Below are positions 1 through 9,928 of a stretch of DNA of 64,000 nt, in pieces. The first letter of the stretch is position 1; each line of letters begins with the position of its first letter. A program made the translations under genes and the position numbers. Source of the stretch: Staphylococcus saccharolyticus (GTDB lineage Bacteria > Bacillota > Bacilli > Staphylococcales > Staphylococcaceae); NCBI RefSeq assembly GCF_900458815.1, contig NZ_UHDZ01000001.1, forward strand, positions 1,426,001-1,490,000, in the 5' to 3' direction. Under the pieces are notes generated by a model. It ran no database searches and was not told the DNA's origin. It saw only the letters and a program-made list of their open reading frames with translations.

Positions 1-395
1 TTAGTAGTTTCTGGATTAGCAGTTGGTGGAGAGGCAAAATGAGCCATAGGTTCAGCAGCTCCGTAGAATACTAATCCAATACCCATTCCAGCACTGAATA
101 ACATTGCAAACCATGAAATAGTGTTGAATTCAGGTTTATCATTTGGCTTACCGAGTTTAAGTTTCCCAATAGGACTGAAGATTAAGAAGATACAGAAGAA
201 CACGATAACTGTGGTTAAAATTAAGTAATACCAACCTAACTTATCAGTAATCCACATCTTAACTACATTAGTAACACTATCGAATTTTTCAGGCCAGAAA
301 GCACCTATAATTACGACAATAGCAACGATAATCGAACTATAGATGAATACTGAAGAAAACTTCTTATTTTCCTTCTCTTGAGAAGAAGAATTCAT
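1..395 (-). CDS. BCCT-family glycine betaine/choline transporter (N-terminal part)
   Basis: Only the first 131 codons are inside the window; the gene runs off the left edge. The predicted protein begins MNSSSQEKENKKFSSVF, has a hydrophobic segment at about residues 17-37, a second after residue 55, and then the segment SWFAMLFSAGMGIGLVFYGA, which is typical of betaine-choline-carnitine (BCCT) sodium-coupled transporters such as OpuD. These import compatible solutes such as glycine betaine across the cell membrane during osmotic stress. The start ATG (393-395 on the complement) is preceded by AAGGGAG. The gene is divergent from mscL, another osmotic-response gene. The family is clear from the motif; the exact substrate is inferred. 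Confidence 0.85.
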   Translation of the reverse strand, partial: MNSSSQEKENKKFSSVFIYSSIIVAIVVIIGAFWPEKFDSVTNVVKMWITDKLGWYYLILTTVIVFFCIFLIFSPIGKLKLGKPNDKPEFNTISWFAMLFSAGMGIGLVFYGAAEPMAHFASPPTANPETT

Positions 396-524
396 AATTA
401 ATTACTCCCTTCATCCAATTATTTAATTTTCAAAGTAGTAAAATTAAAAATTATAACTTTACTAATGTACCTTTATAGAGTAACAAACGTCTTAAACTTA
501 ATCAAATTCACATAATTGTGACAT

Positions 525-552
525 TTGCTAAAATATTTATATGTTGTATAAT
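525..552 (+). promoter_or_regulatory. Probable sigma-A promoter of mscL
   Basis: TTGCTA (525-530) and TATAAT (547-552) are separated by 16 bases and lie about 34 bases upstream of the mscL start codon. Confidence 0.55.
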
Positions 553-585
553 TGTTATCATATTTTAATAGAAAGGATTTGTATT

Positions 586-933
586 ATGCTTAAAGAATTT
601 AAAGACTTTGCACTTAAAGGAAGTGTACTAGATTTAGCAGTTGCAGTAGTTATGGGAGCTGCATTTAATAAAATTGTTACTTCCTTGGTTCAATACATAA
701 TCATGCCATTAATTGGCAAAATTTTCGGTTCTGTTGATTTCGCTAAAGACTGGTCTTTTTGGGGAATAAAGTATGGTCTTTTCATACAATCTATAATTGA
801 TTTCATTATTGTTGCTTTTGCTTTATTTATTTTTGTTAAGATGGCTAATACAATTATGAAAAAAGATGATGATGAAATTGAAGAAAATACTGTTTTATTA
901 ACAGAAATTAGAGATTTACTTAGAGAAAAATAA
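586..933 (+). CDS. mscL: Large-conductance mechanosensitive channel MscL
   Basis: MscL is a homopentameric membrane channel that opens under membrane tension to release solutes on hypo-osmotic shock. The 115-residue product has the family N-terminus [21 protein letters not shown] followed by GAAFNKIV, two transmembrane segments (about 15-40 and 65-90) and a charged C-terminal helix. An in-frame ATG at 541 would add 15 residues, but the ATG at 586 is preceded by GAAAGGA at good spacing and gives the usual family start. A terminator follows directly. The divergent neighbour is an osmolyte transporter, which fits a shared osmotic role. Confidence 0.95.
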   Translation: MLKEFKDFALKGSVLDLAVAVVMGAAFNKIVTSLVQYIIMPLIGKIFGSVDFAKDWSFWGIKYGLFIQSIIDFIIVAFALFIFVKMANTIMKKDDDEIEENTVLLTEIRDLLREK

Positions 934-955
934 TATGTAATTAAGTATATATCAG

Positions 956-991
956 ACTAAGGCAATTACCCCTGCCTTAGTCTTTTTCCTT
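956..991 (+). terminator. Rho-independent terminator after mscL
   Basis: Stem ACTAAGGCA / TGCCTTAGT (956-964 and 973-981) with an 8-base loop, then CTTTTTCCTT. It lies between the convergent ends of mscL and sbcC. Confidence 0.85.
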
Positions 992-996
992 GTTTC

Positions 997-3996
997 TCAA
1001 TTTTTTCTAAATCTTGTACTACTATGATATTGACTACTAGAAACCTCTAAAATCAATGGAATACGTTGTTTTAATTCACTTACATGAGAAATGATACCTA
1101 CCATTCTACCTGAGGATTTCAAATTAATTAACGTATCAATAGCTGTTTCAAGTGTTTCTTGATCTAGAGTTCCAAAACCTTCGTCTATGAACATAGATTG
1201 TAAATTAATTTCACCAGATTCTTGTTGAACAACTTCACTCAATCCTAAAGCTAATGAAGCTTGGAATGTTTCACCACCAGAAAGCGAACTGATATGTCTA
1301 GATTTATTAGAATGAAAATCAAATACATCAATTTCTAATCCACTAAACCCTTGTGAAACTGCTTCTCTTCTGACTAATTGATAACGATTGCCACTCATTA
1401 CCGACAACCTTTGATTTGCTTGTAAAATGATTTTTTCCAAATAATAAATCAATACATAATTTTCGAGCATGAGTTTACGACTATTTTTTCCTGAGAGAAT
1501 TTCAGTTAATAAAAATATTTCTTTCTGGTCTTTTAATTCATCGTTTAATATTTCAACAAATCCTTTAATTTTATTTATATTTTTTAAATTGTTTTCATTT
1601 TTACATTTTATTGCAACAGTCTCTGAATTAATTTGATCCAATTTCTGTCTTTTTAGTACAACCTTTTCTTTTAATTTGTCTAAATTTTCTAATTTTTTAT
1701 CTTTAACAAGTTGACTCAATCTTTCTATTTCTATTTCAAAACTTTGATATTTTTTATTAAAGTTATTGATTCTTTCTTCTATATCTTCTTTTTGATTATT
1801 CAGACATAACGCTTCTTCAATTTGCTTAACCGAGTCAAACCCTAGTTGTTTCATTTCATTTTTAATCTTTAAATCTAATTCTTCATCTTCTGTTATTACA
1901 GTTTTTAAATGCGTAACAAAATGTTGAATATTATTTTCTTCAATACTTAAATCATTGGCTAACTTAGTTATTTTTTCACTTAACTGTTCTTTAGATTCAA
2001 TATGATTTTGTACTTTTACTTTTTGTTCTATATAGTATTTTTCAAATGTACTAACTGATTGAAATTCTGTATTACTTTCGAAATCGTTTATCTTAGTTTC
2101 AATTTGTTTAATCTGCGCTTCTTTATCACTTAATTTTAAATCGAGACGATGACTTTCTTTTTCAATTTCATTTTCTTTCTCTTCAACATTTTCAATCATT
2201 TTATTGTGCTCTTGTTGTTTTTGCTTCGCCTTTTCTTTTACATCTAGTTGTTGTCTAAGTTCACCTAAATTTTGTTGCTCTTGTTGTTTAAAATTCAATT
2301 CTTTTTCTCTATCTCTAAGCTCATCTAATCTACTCTTAGTTTTTATTATAGATTCTCTAATAGAAAGTTTCTTTTTTTCAAGTTGTTCAATTTTTTGTTT
2401 CTTAGTAGCAATTGAATTAAAATCGATACGTTGACCTAATGAATGAATCACATTACCACAAATAGGACACGTATCTCCTATTGAAAGAGCTGATTTAATC
2501 TCATTAACAAAAGTTTCTTTATTATTCAAATCAGTCTGAATTGAATCTATTTTCGAGATAAGTAGTTCAATATCACCTAGTTTAGTTTCCAGTTCTTTTA
2601 ATTCCTCATGTTTTAATAATTGTTCTTGTTGAATTTTTTTAAATTGCTGCTCCTCTTTGATATATCTTTCAGTTGCATCGATAAGTAGTTTAATGTTGTT
2701 AATCTCATTTGTATAATTATCAATAATTTCATAATCTTTAGTCTTATCACTTATTTGATTTCGCAATTTTTCTTTTTTACTTTTTAGTGTATGATAATCT
2801 TGTTTAATTTCAATGATTTTCTCTTTTAATAACGTTTTTTGTTTATAACTATCTATGAAAGTATTAATATTTTTATAAAAATTAGCATTCACTTCTAGAT
2901 AATCATTGATAACTTTAATATTATCTTCATTCGACAAAAGTTTATCTAATTCTGCTTGTAATTTTTGATGATCTTGTTTAATTTCAATTTCTTTATTTTT
3001 AGTTTGTTTAATCGATGTATTTAATGTGTTTATCTCTTTTTTGACAACTTGTTGCCTTTTGTAATTATTAATAAGCACATTAGACTCTTGAATTTGCTTT
3101 AACTCTTGCTTTAAGTTTTCAATTTCAATTTGTTCTGATTTTAATTTTTCAAATTGTTCCTTTTCTCTATGTAATGCATCTAAGTTATGTTGCAGTTCAT
3201 GATTAACATCGTACTTATGAGTTAATTCTTCCAATTCATTTTCTATAGTTGCCTTTTCTTCTTTTGCACTCTCTAAAACAGGTAAAATCTGTATAATTTT
3301 ATCAATTTGGGAGCTCTGCAAGCCTTTAAATTCTTCTAACTTATCACTATTAAATGCCTCTAAGTCAGTCCATAAATGATCGATTTGATTATATCTTTTT
3401 TCAATTTGAACTTTTTCATTCCTAACTTGTTCTACTAATTGATTTCTTATTTCATCAAATCTCTCGCTGTTAAATAAAGTTCTTAGTATAGATTGTTTCT
3501 CTTTACTATTAGATTGAAGAAATTTCTTAAATTCACCTTGAGGTAAAATAAAAAGTTGACGAAATTGATTTGCATCAGCGCCCATTAGTTGAATGATGAA
3601 CTGATTACCCTGATTAACCTTACTTTCTCTTAATTCATACTTATCATCAACTAGTTCATAAATATCTAACTTCGCTTGAGTTTTAGTTGAGTTACCTTCT
3701 TTAATAAATGGCGCCTCCCTATGTATCTTGAAAATTTTACCATTTAAGTTAAATTCATAGGTAACACTCATCGCTAATTTTCCATCAGCAAAATGACTTC
3801 GTAAATCTCCTTCTTTTCTGCTTTTTGTAGAAGCCTCTCCATACAACGCATAGACAATAGCGTCGAATATCATTGTTTTTCCCGAACCAGTTTTACCACT
3901 AATTAAAAATAATTGATTCTCTTCGACTTGTCTAAAATCTATATTCTCCTTTAAAAAAGGCCCAAAATTATTCATTTCTAAATTTATAGGTTTCAC
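997..3996 (-). CDS. sbcC: Exonuclease subunit SbcC (Rad50-like ATPase)
   Basis: SbcC is the ATPase subunit of the SbcCD nuclease, which cleaves DNA hairpins and processes double-strand ends. The 999-residue protein has a Walker A motif GKTGSGKT (residues 34-41), long coiled-coil arms rich in E, K and Q, a zinc-hook motif CPIC (Cys510 and Cys513) at the coil apex, and a C-terminal ABC half with SLSGGET and FIDEGFGTLD (Walker B and D-loop). The length is that of the family. It starts 3 bases after the end of the sbcD reading frame, so the two genes form an operon under the LexA-type box upstream of sbcD. The frame is intact despite many A and T runs, in contrast to sbcD. Confidence 0.95.
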   Translation of the reverse strand: MKPINLEMNNFGPFLKENIDFRQVEENQLFLISGKTGSGKTMIFDAIVYALYGEASTKSRKEGDLRSHFADGKLAMSVTYEFNLNGKIFKIHREAPFIKEGNSTKTQAKLDIYELVDDKYELRESKVNQGNQFIIQLMGADANQFRQLFILPQGEFKKFLQSNSKEKQSILRTLFNSERFDEIRNQLVEQVRNEKVQIEKRYNQIDHLWTDLEAFNSDKLEEFKGLQSSQIDKIIQILPVLESAKEEKATIENELEELTHKYDVNHELQHNLDALHREKEQFEKLKSEQIEIENLKQELKQIQESNVLINNYKRQQVVKKEINTLNTSIKQTKNKEIEIKQDHQKLQAELDKLLSNEDNIKVINDYLEVNANFYKNINTFIDSYKQKTLLKEKIIEIKQDYHTLKSKKEKLRNQISDKTKDYEIIDNYTNEINNIKLLIDATERYIKEEQQFKKIQQEQLLKHEELKELETKLGDIELLISKIDSIQTDLNNKETFVNEIKSALSIGDTCPICGNVIHSLGQRIDFNSIATKKQKIEQLEKKKLSIRESIIKTKSRLDELRDREKELNFKQQEQQNLGELRQQLDVKEKAKQKQQEHNKMIENVEEKENEIEKESHRLDLKLSDKEAQIKQIETKINDFESNTEFQSVSTFEKYYIEQKVKVQNHIESKEQLSEKITKLANDLSIEENNIQHFVTHLKTVITEDEELDLKIKNEMKQLGFDSVKQIEEALCLNNQKEDIEERINNFNKKYQSFEIEIERLSQLVKDKKLENLDKLKEKVVLKRQKLDQINSETVAIKCKNENNLKNINKIKGFVEILNDELKDQKEIFLLTEILSGKNSRKLMLENYVLIYYLEKIILQANQRLSVMSGNRYQLVRREAVSQGFSGLEIDVFDFHSNKSRHISSLSGGETFQASLALGLSEVVQQESGEINLQSMFIDEGFGTLDQETLETAIDTLINLKSSGRMVGIISHVSELKQRIPLILEVSSSQYHSSTRFRKN

Positions 3997-3999
3997 TGT

Positions 4000-5123
4000 T
4001 TAAACCTCCTTTCTCATAATTTGATTTAACACTTCAGTTACTTTCTTTAATTGAATTTCGCTTAATGGCTCATCTGTCATATTTATATAAAAATTCTCAA
4101 TAATTGTTTGATCATCTTGCCTTTTTATTTCTATGTTTCTAAACTCTTCACTATGATCAAAGTGAATATTAGTTAAAGCTAAAGTATTAGGATATACTTG
4201 TTTCAATTTCATCATGGGATCATTTACATGAGTAACATTATTTAATTTAAAATGGAAGTAATTATCTTTACTTTTACACGTAATTCTTTCTTGAATTATA
4301 TCTTCATAATCACCTTCAATAACTTCTAATTCACGAAGAGGTTTTAAAGGCATGAAAGCACCATTCTTAATTTCATTGTCATAGATATTAACAATACGAT
4401 ATCCTTTCATTTGATTAATCTCTGAGAACGAATATTGCAATAATGATCCACTGTATTTAATATTATTGTCACTGATACTAAATGGGTGACGTAAGTGACC
4501 AAGCATTACATAATCAAATTGTTTGAACGATTTTCGCTGAACTGATTCAACTGTCCCAATTGTTAAAGGGCGTTCTGAATCAGATGTTTTACCACCCTCA
4601 ACAGTTAAATGACTTATAAGAATATTCACTTTCTCTTTATCAATTTGAGGAGACATATAATTTAAGCAACAGCTTAATGCTTGTTGATGCGTATTAATTT
4701 CCTCGTCTTTAAAAAATTTTGCACCTCACTGACTGTAGCAAAAGGAAGTGTAAAAAATCGAACATTATTCATTTCGATAGGTTTATTGATATTTTCCAAA
4801 TTTGTTCGAATATAAAGATGATTATATTCGAACCAAGAAGACCCGTAATTTAGTCTTTCTTTACCATCATGATTTCCACTTATTATAATTATAGGAATTT
4901 GAAGATTAATATTTAGATGGGCAATTATATTTTCAAGTAAGCCCATCGTTTCTTTACTTGGATATGATGTATCATATAAATCTCCTGCAGTAGCTATTAC
5001 ATCAGGCTGTTCGATTTCCATGTGTTTTACAAATTGATTTAAAACATATTCCTGATCCTCTAATAATTGTTTACCATTTAAAATTTTACCTAAATGCCAA
5101 TCTGCAGTATGTATAATTTTCAT
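4000..5123 (-). pseudogene. sbcD: Exonuclease subunit SbcD, split by a -1-type frameshift
   Basis: SbcD is the metallophosphoesterase subunit of SbcCD. The N-terminal part (start ATG at 5121-5123, preceded by AGGAGG six bases upstream) shows the phosphoesterase motifs [20 protein letters not shown] and [10 protein letters not shown]. It runs out of frame after [10 protein letters not shown] and stops at 4674. The rest of the protein ([13 protein letters not shown] and the capping domain) continues in another frame to 4000. The break is at a run of six T on the coding strand (4711-4716): seven T would restore one continuous protein of about 374 residues, the family length. At the break the reading frame holds T TTT TTA, a known -1 slippery heptamer that would also give the full product. 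Whether this is a mutation, a sequence error or real frameshifting cannot be settled here. Confidence 0.8.
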
Positions 5124-5139
5124 GTCCATCCTCCTGACA

Positions 5140-5153
5140 AGAACATTTGTTCG
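5140..5153 (-). promoter_or_regulatory. LexA (SOS) box upstream of sbcDC
   Basis: CGAACAAATGTTCT on the minus strand, one mismatch from a perfect copy of the Gram-positive SOS box (CGAAC-N4-GTTCG). It lies between a promoter-like TTGAAA/TATAGA region (about 5165-5190) and the ribosome-binding site of sbcD. Confidence 0.8.
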
Positions 5154-5190
5154 TTTTTTTATTCTATAATCTTTTAATTTTATTTTCAAG

Positions 5191-5228
5191 TAAAAAACCA
5201 CTTATCTTACGAAAAATGATAAGTGGTT
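5191..5228 (-). terminator. Terminator after the CcdC-like gene
   Basis: Perfect 11-base stem AACCACTTATC / GATAAGTGGTT (5197-5207 and 5218-5228), followed on the minus strand by TTTTTTA. It separates the CcdC-like gene from sbcDC. Confidence 0.9.
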
Positions 5229-5235
5229 ACGTGTA

Positions 5236-5703
5236 TTATTTAATAAGTGTTTTCCTTAACTTTTTGTATTTATAAAGCATAGCTAATCTCCAAGGAACAA
5301 TCATACAAAATGCTAACAAAAAGAACATTCCTGCGATTTCACCCGGATTGATTTCACTGCTAATGAAAATTTTAATGACAGTTCTTATGATTAATAAAGA
5401 GATTAAAATGACTGGGAATGCTTTTGATCTTCTCATAAAAATCTCGCTTCCCTTAACTTCAAATCTTGATGTCCATATTAAAACTGTTGAAAATAACACA
5501 CCTAAGATTAAAGATTCCAACATTTCCATACCAGTAAGCCTAAAATATGGAACTATATACATTAAAGCTCCTGTTGCCATAAAAATTGGAGGTAATATAA
5601 TTTTCTTCTGATTAACAGGAAACTTTTGAGCTTTCATTCTGATAACTATTACTATTGCCCCCATCAAAAATGCTACAGCAATAGAAAAAATTAGATAAGC
5701 CAA
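5236..5703 (-). CDS. CcdC-like multi-pass membrane protein (DUF1453)
   Basis: A 155-residue protein with four to five hydrophobic segments (about 2-22, 33-53, 63-80, 95-112 and 120-140) and a basic C-terminus, ending RLAMLYKYKKLRKTLIK. It resembles the CcdC/DUF1453 family, named after a gene in the Bacillus cytochrome c biogenesis locus; its biochemical role is not known. It is located in the membrane. It lies between the small YneF-like protein and sbcD, has its own terminator, and appears to be a single-gene unit. Family assignment is by general resemblance and gene order. Confidence 0.7.
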   Translation of the reverse strand: MAYLIFSIAVAFLMGAIVIVIRMKAQKFPVNQKKIILPPIFMATGALMYIVPYFRLTGMEMLESLILGVLFSTVLIWTSRFEVKGSEIFMRRSKAFPVILISLLIIRTVIKIFISSEINPGEIAGMFFLLAFCMIVPWRLAMLYKYKKLRKTLIK

Positions 5704-5864
5704 ATTGACACCCTCTTATAACATAAACTTAGTACTCTTAATTCATCACATGATAGTATATCATTATCTCTACATTTATGACTACTTTAAAATTTTTAAA
5801 ACTTAAAATAATTTTTATGTCGATAATTCATATAACTATAAAATGAATTTAACCATTTACTCCA

Positions 5865-5908
5865 ATAAAAAATAGAAACGTTACAGTACATTTGATATAC
5901 TGTAACGT
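5865..5908 (-). terminator. Terminator after the YneF-like gene
   Basis: Perfect 11-base stem ACGTTACAGTA / TACTGTAACGT (5878-5888 and 5898-5908), followed on the minus strand by TTCTATTTTTTATTGG. Confidence 0.85.
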
Positions 5909-5932
5909 CCTATAATCAAGTCTCTACTCACC

Positions 5933-6160
5933 TTACATATTTTGGTTCATATTCTTATTCATCATTGTCATCATTTGATTAATTTTCTTTTGAGATGGTT
6001 TTTGACCCATTTGCATCATCATCATACGTAGCATTTCTTCATTGATAGGTGGGTTTTTTTTTAGATAATCTTTCATATATTTTCTTGCGAACAAGAAACC
6101 ACCAATTAATCCTGCAATAAGTGCTAAAATGATTAAAATTATTGCTACCCAAATAGCCAT
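5933..6160 (-). CDS. YneF-like small membrane protein (UPF0154)
   Basis: A 75-residue protein starting [20 protein letters not shown]: one N-terminal membrane helix, then a cytoplasmic tail with the conserved stretch [22 protein letters not shown] and a Met/Asn-rich end. This is the UPF0154 (YneF) family of Firmicutes; the function is unknown. A start 45 bases upstream is possible, but the ATG at 6158-6160 is preceded by GGGTG and gives the usual family N-terminus. As in Bacillus subtilis, it sits next to transketolase. Confidence 0.85.
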   Translation of the reverse strand: MAIWVAIILIILALIAGLIGGFLFARKYMKDYLKKNPPINEEMLRMMMMQMGQKPSQKKINQMMTMMNKNMNQNM

Positions 6161-6311
6161 TGTTTCACCCACTTTCTTTATCCTTTTGAATTTTACTAAA
6201 TTCACTTAGTTATTTCAAGAGGTACTTAACTTATCAACTCTTGTTTTCCACAAGTAATAATAACAAATTTTAGTTTTATAAGAAAATGCCTTTTTAAAAT
6301 TTAAAAGGTTA

Positions 6312-6335
6312 CTAACTAAAAGGTGTTTTAGCTAG
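6312..6335 (-). terminator. Possible weak terminator after tkt
   Basis: Stem CTAACTAAAA / TTTTAGCTAG (one G-T pair) with a 4-base loop; the tract beyond it on the minus strand is TAACCTTTT. The only terminator-like element between tkt and the next gene. Confidence 0.4.
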
Positions 6336-6369
6336 CAATCTTAAGTTTCATTTGTAATTATATAGATAA

Positions 6370-8361
6370 TTATTTTAAAGTTTGAACTTGATTTAAGATA
6401 TTTTCTTTAGTAAATCCATATTTTTCAACTACTAAGCCTCCAGGAGCACTTGCACCAAAACCATCTATACCAATTACTTTACCTTCTGTACCTACATATT
6501 TATGCCAACCTAGTGGTGAAGCCATCTCAATTGCTACACGTTTAGTAATATTTGATGGAAGTACTGATTCCTTATAATCTGTTGATTGTTGTTCAAATGC
6601 ATACCAGTTTGGCATAGATACAACTCTTACCCCTTTACCTTGCTTTTGTAAATCTTTTGCAGCTTCAATCGCTAAACTAACTTCTGAGCCAGAAGCCAAT
6701 AATAAATATTCTGGTTGTTGATCCGTTTCAAATACAGTATAAGCCCCTTTACGAACTCCTGTTTCAACTGTCTCTTTATCAACATTCAATGTTGGTAAAT
6801 TTTGACGTGTTAACACTAAAGAAGTTGGTGTTTGTTCAGATTCTAACGCAACTTCCCAAGCTACACACGTCTCATTACCGTCTGCTGGTCGTATCACATT
6901 CATATTAGGAATTGCACGTAAACCTGCTAATTGCTCAATAGGTTCATGTGTAGGTCCATCTTCACCTACTGCTATTGAATCGTGCGTAAATATAAATGTT
7001 GAGTTAAGTCCCATAATTGAAGAGAGACGTATCGCTGGTTTTAAATAATCACTAAACACAAAGAATGTAGCACCATAAGGATGCAGGCCCCCATGTGCTG
7101 CCATACCATTCACTGCAGCTCCCATTGCAAACTCACGTACACCAAACCATATGTTTTTACCTTCAGGTGTTTCTTTATTATAATCTTTTGCTTCTTTAAC
7201 ATTAGATTTATTTGAACCAGCTAAATCCGCTGAACCTCCGAAGAATGAAGGTACTGCTTGGCTTAATTTTTGAATGATTTCCCCAGAATCTGCTCTAGAA
7301 GCTCCACTATGTCCTAAATCATACTCTGGTAATTCTTTATGATAATTTTTAGGGAGTTTACCACTAATAGCTAATTTAAATTCCTCTGCTAATTTAGGAT
7401 AAGCTTCACTATACTCCTCAAGTTTAGCTTTCCAAGCATCCTCATGTTCATTAGCACGCTTTAACATCGTAGTTTGGAAAATTTCATATACTTCTTCAGG
7501 TACATTAAAACGTTTTTCTGGATCTAAACCATATGCCTTAAAAGTAAGCTTTCTTTCATCTTCACCAAGAGGTGCTCCATGTACGCCATTTGAACCAGCT
7601 TTATTAGGTGAACCAAAACCTATAATTGTTTTCACTTCGATAATTGTTGGTCCTTGTTGAGATTTAGCGGTGTTAATTGCATTATCAATCTCTTCTAAAT
7701 TATTACCATCTTTGACTAAGATGTGATTCCAACCATATGCTTTAAATCTTTCCTTAGTGTTTTCAGAGAACGATTTATCTAAATCACCATCGAGTGAAAT
7801 ATCATTTGAATCATAAAGTACAATTAATTTATCTAACTGATTATGTCCAGCAAATGAAGCTGCTTCATGAGAAATACCTTCCATCAAGTCTCCATCTGAT
7901 GCCAAAACATATGTGTAATGATTAACCAAATCAAATTGATCTTTATTAAATTTACCTGCTAAATGATTCTCTGCTAATGCCATTCCCACTGACATTGCAA
8001 ATCCTTGTCCAAGAGGTCCTGTAGTAACCTCTACACCATCAGTATGTCTATACTCTGGATGACCTGGCGTTTTTGATCCCCATTGTCTAAATTGTTTAAG
8101 TTCTTCAAGTTCTAAACTGCCAGATACGTGTAACAAACTATATAATAGTGCTGAACCATGACCAGCTGAAAGAATAAATCTATCTCTATTAAAATAATCT
8201 TTAGATTGAGGGTTAAAATTAAGATGGCGCGTCCATAATGTATATGCCATAGGAGCAGCTCCCATTGGTAATCCCGGGTGTCCTGAATTTGCTTTTTCGA
8301 TTGCGTCAATACTTAATGCACGTATTGTATCGATAGCCAATTGATCATTTTTGTTAAACAT
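6370..8361 (-). CDS. tkt: Transketolase
   Basis: A thiamine-diphosphate enzyme that moves two-carbon units between sugar phosphates in the non-oxidative pentose phosphate pathway. The 663-residue product is full length. It has the N-terminal SGHPGLPMG (residues 26-34), the ThDP-binding SDGDLMEG (155-162), [18 protein letters not shown], and the pyrimidine-binding half with [18 protein letters not shown] and [20 protein letters not shown]. The start ATG has an AAGGGAAG ribosome-binding site. It lies downstream of the DUF896 gene on the same strand. Confidence 0.97.
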   Translation of the reverse strand: MFNKNDQLAIDTIRALSIDAIEKANSGHPGLPMGAAPMAYTLWTRHLNFNPQSKDYFNRDRFILSAGHGSALLYSLLHVSGSLELEELKQFRQWGSKTPGHPEYRHTDGVEVTTGPLGQGFAMSVGMALAENHLAGKFNKDQFDLVNHYTYVLASDGDLMEGISHEAASFAGHNQLDKLIVLYDSNDISLDGDLDKSFSENTKERFKAYGWNHILVKDGNNLEEIDNAINTAKSQQGPTIIEVKTIIGFGSPNKAGSNGVHGAPLGEDERKLTFKAYGLDPEKRFNVPEEVYEIFQTTMLKRANEHEDAWKAKLEEYSEAYPKLAEEFKLAISGKLPKNYHKELPEYDLGHSGASRADSGEIIQKLSQAVPSFFGGSADLAGSNKSNVKEAKDYNKETPEGKNIWFGVREFAMGAAVNGMAAHGGLHPYGATFFVFSDYLKPAIRLSSIMGLNSTFIFTHDSIAVGEDGPTHEPIEQLAGLRAIPNMNVIRPADGNETCVAWEVALESEQTPTSLVLTRQNLPTLNVDKETVETGVRKGAYTVFETDQQPEYLLLASGSEVSLAIEAAKDLQKQGKGVRVVSMPNWYAFEQQSTDYKESVLPSNITKRVAIEMASPLGWHKYVGTEGKVIGIDGFGASAPGGLVVEKYGFTKENILNQVQTLK

Positions 8362-8484
8362 CGTTGTGTCTTCCCTTCTTCAATTATTATCTAAAATTAA
8401 TTATAACTTACTTCAATTTAAAATGATAAAGAAATATCAGATAAATCCACTCAAATTGCTACCTTCTGATTATTTCTTGTCAAT

Positions 8485-8730
8485 TTATTCATTATTATTT
8501 TTACGCTTCTCAGCTTGAATTCTTTTTAGTTTCTCAGGTGTAACATCATTTCCTTCTGTGTCAATGACTTTAGTACTTTCTAATTGTTGTTTAAACCCTT
8601 TTCTAAATGAATCTAAATATTGCTTTCTTAATTTAGATTGTTCTTTAGCTTCTTCATTCGTTAACCCTTGTTCTCTTTTTTTTTTAGCTAACTCATTAAT
8701 TCTCTCTATATTTAAATCTTCTCTAGACAT
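8485..8730 (-). CDS. DUF896/UPF0291 small protein (YnzC-like)
   Basis: An 81-residue, highly charged cytoplasmic protein: ERINELAKKKREQGLTNEEA, KLRKQYLDSFRKGFKQQLES, then VIDTEGNDVTPEKLK. These are the signatures of the UPF0291 (YnzC) family. In Bacillus subtilis the homologue belongs to the SOS operon with yneA, and here it follows sosA on the same strand, but a strong terminator (8811-8845) separates it from sosA. Molecular function unknown. Confidence 0.85.
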   Translation of the reverse strand: MSREDLNIERINELAKKKREQGLTNEEAKEQSKLRKQYLDSFRKGFKQQLESTKVIDTEGNDVTPEKLKRIQAEKRKNNNE

Positions 8731-8810
8731 ATTAAATCACTTTTCCTTCTATCATTAATTCTTTATTTTAACCAAAATTTACATCTATTAATTCTTGAGT
8801 AGAATATATC

Positions 8811-8845
8811 AAAAAAATGAGCATAACCAAATTGTTACGCTCATT
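8811..8845 (-). terminator. Terminator after sosA
   Basis: Stem AATGAGCgTAAC / GTTAtGCTCATT (one mismatch; 8834-8845 and 8816-8827) followed on the minus strand by TTTTTTG. Confidence 0.88.
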
Positions 8846-8883
8846 ACTATAATCAATCTATAAAATAATTAACAAGACTTAAT

Positions 8884-9111
8884 TTACCAATGCGAACACA
8901 GACGTTTTTTCTGTTCGGTATTTTGTTTGTCTTTAAAGTTATCATCTAATTTATTAGTATCTTTCTGATGAATTTCGTGATCAGTCATTTCGTACGTTTG
9001 TTCTGATTGGACATTTTGGTTTACACTTAAAAAGAAAGTTAAAAATACTGCGCAAGATAATAATATAATAGCGATATATGTTAAAAATTTTTGTTTATTT
9101 ATGAATAACAT
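8884..9111 (-). CDS. sosA: SosA, SOS-induced cell-division inhibitor
   Basis: A 75-residue protein with a short basic N-terminus, one membrane segment (about residues 10-30) and a charged extracytoplasmic tail. It is divergent from lexA behind two LexA boxes, the position and architecture of staphylococcal SosA, which blocks division during the SOS response (functional analogue of YneA of Bacillus and SulA of E. coli). Sequence conservation in this family is low, so the call rests mainly on size, topology and position. It ends KKRLCSHW. Confidence 0.85.
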   Translation of the reverse strand: MLFINKQKFLTYIAIILLSCAVFLTFFLSVNQNVQSEQTYEMTDHEIHQKDTNKLDDNFKDKQNTEQKKRLCSHW

Positions 9112-9154
9112 TTATTCTCACTCCTGGAATATTTGTTTGTATAAACAATTTAAC

Positions 9155-9168
9155 AGAACAAACGTTCT
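9155..9168. promoter_or_regulatory. LexA (SOS) box, sosA side
   Basis: AGAACAAACGTTCT, a near-perfect palindrome matching CGAAC-N4-GTTCG except at the outermost bases. It lies 44-57 bases upstream of the sosA start. Confidence 0.85.
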
Positions 9169-9183
9169 CTGTCAATAATAAAA

Positions 9184-9197
9184 CGAACAAATGTTTG
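9184..9197. promoter_or_regulatory. LexA (SOS) box overlapping the lexA -35
   Basis: CGAACAAATGTTTG, one mismatch to the SOS consensus. It overlaps the putative lexA -35 (TTGTTT, 9195-9200), which is 17 bases from the extended -10 TGCTATAAT ending at 9223, so LexA bound here would block its own promoter. Confidence 0.85.
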
Positions 9198-9223
9198 TTT
9201 CAGATCTCAAATAATGCTATAAT
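9195..9223 (+). promoter_or_regulatory. Probable lexA promoter
   Basis: TTGTTT (9195-9200), 17-base spacer, TATAAT (9218-9223) preceded by TGC (extended -10). The LexA box overlaps the -35. Confidence 0.65.
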
Positions 9224-9254
9224 AAATTTAAATAATTAAAAGGAGTGCCTACAT

Positions 9255-9875
9255 ATGAGAGAACTCACAAAACGTCAAAGTGAAATTTATGATTACATCA
9301 AACATATTGTTCAAACTAAGGGATATCCACCAAGTGTAAGGGAAATTGGTGAAGCAGTTGGATTAGCATCAAGTTCAACTGTACATGGTCATCTATCAAG
9401 ATTAGAAGAAAAAGGTTATATCCGAAGAGATCCTACAAAACCAAGAGCCATTGAAATTGTAAGTGATCAATTAGATGAGGTTAATGTTGAAGAGACTATC
9501 CATGTACCTGTTATTGGTAAAGTTACAGCAGGTATTCCCATTACTGCAGTAGAAAACATCGAAGAATATTTTCCATTACCAGAACATCTAACTTCAACTC
9601 ATAATAGTGATATTTTTATTTTAAATGTAGTTGGCGAAAGTATGATAGAAGCAGGTATTCTAGATGGAGATAAAGTAATTGTACGTAGCCAAAATATAGC
9701 TGAAAACGGAGATATTATAGTTGCAATGACTGAAGATGAAGAAGCCACTGTCAAACGTTTTTACAAAGAAAAGAATCGATACCGCTTGCAACCAGAGAAT
9801 AGTTCAATGGAACCTATTTATTTAGACAACGTCATTGTTGTAGGTAAAGTGATAGGATTATATAGAGAGATGTAA
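9255..9875 (+). CDS. lexA: LexA repressor
   Basis: Master repressor of the SOS regulon; it self-cleaves when stimulated by RecA filaments. The 206-residue protein has a winged helix-turn-helix (about residues 28-58, including [20 protein letters not shown]), the cleavage site Ala92-Gly93 in VTAGIP, and the Ser129 (VVGESM) / Lys167 (ATVKRF) catalytic dyad of the C-terminal peptidase domain. The ATG has an AAAGGAG ribosome-binding site. It is divergent from sosA with two LexA boxes between them, and the same window holds recA and sbcDC with similar boxes. Confidence 0.98.
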   Translation: MRELTKRQSEIYDYIKHIVQTKGYPPSVREIGEAVGLASSSTVHGHLSRLEEKGYIRRDPTKPRAIEIVSDQLDEVNVEETIHVPVIGKVTAGIPITAVENIEEYFPLPEHLTSTHNSDIFILNVVGESMIEAGILDGDKVIVRSQNIAENGDIIVAMTEDEEATVKRFYKEKNRYRLQPENSSMEPIYLDNVIVVGKVIGLYREM

Positions 9876-9928
9876 CTAGTAACAACAGTTCTCTTTTTAA
9901 ACATAGACCTCCTTTACTCATATAAATT

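Noticed and set aside
2204..2434. Cys/Ser-rich frame inside sbcC on the other strand
   Set aside because: Antisense of the coiled-coil codons of sbcC; no start signal. Other antisense frames in tkt, guaC, glnA, glpD, rny and mutS were rejected for the same reason.
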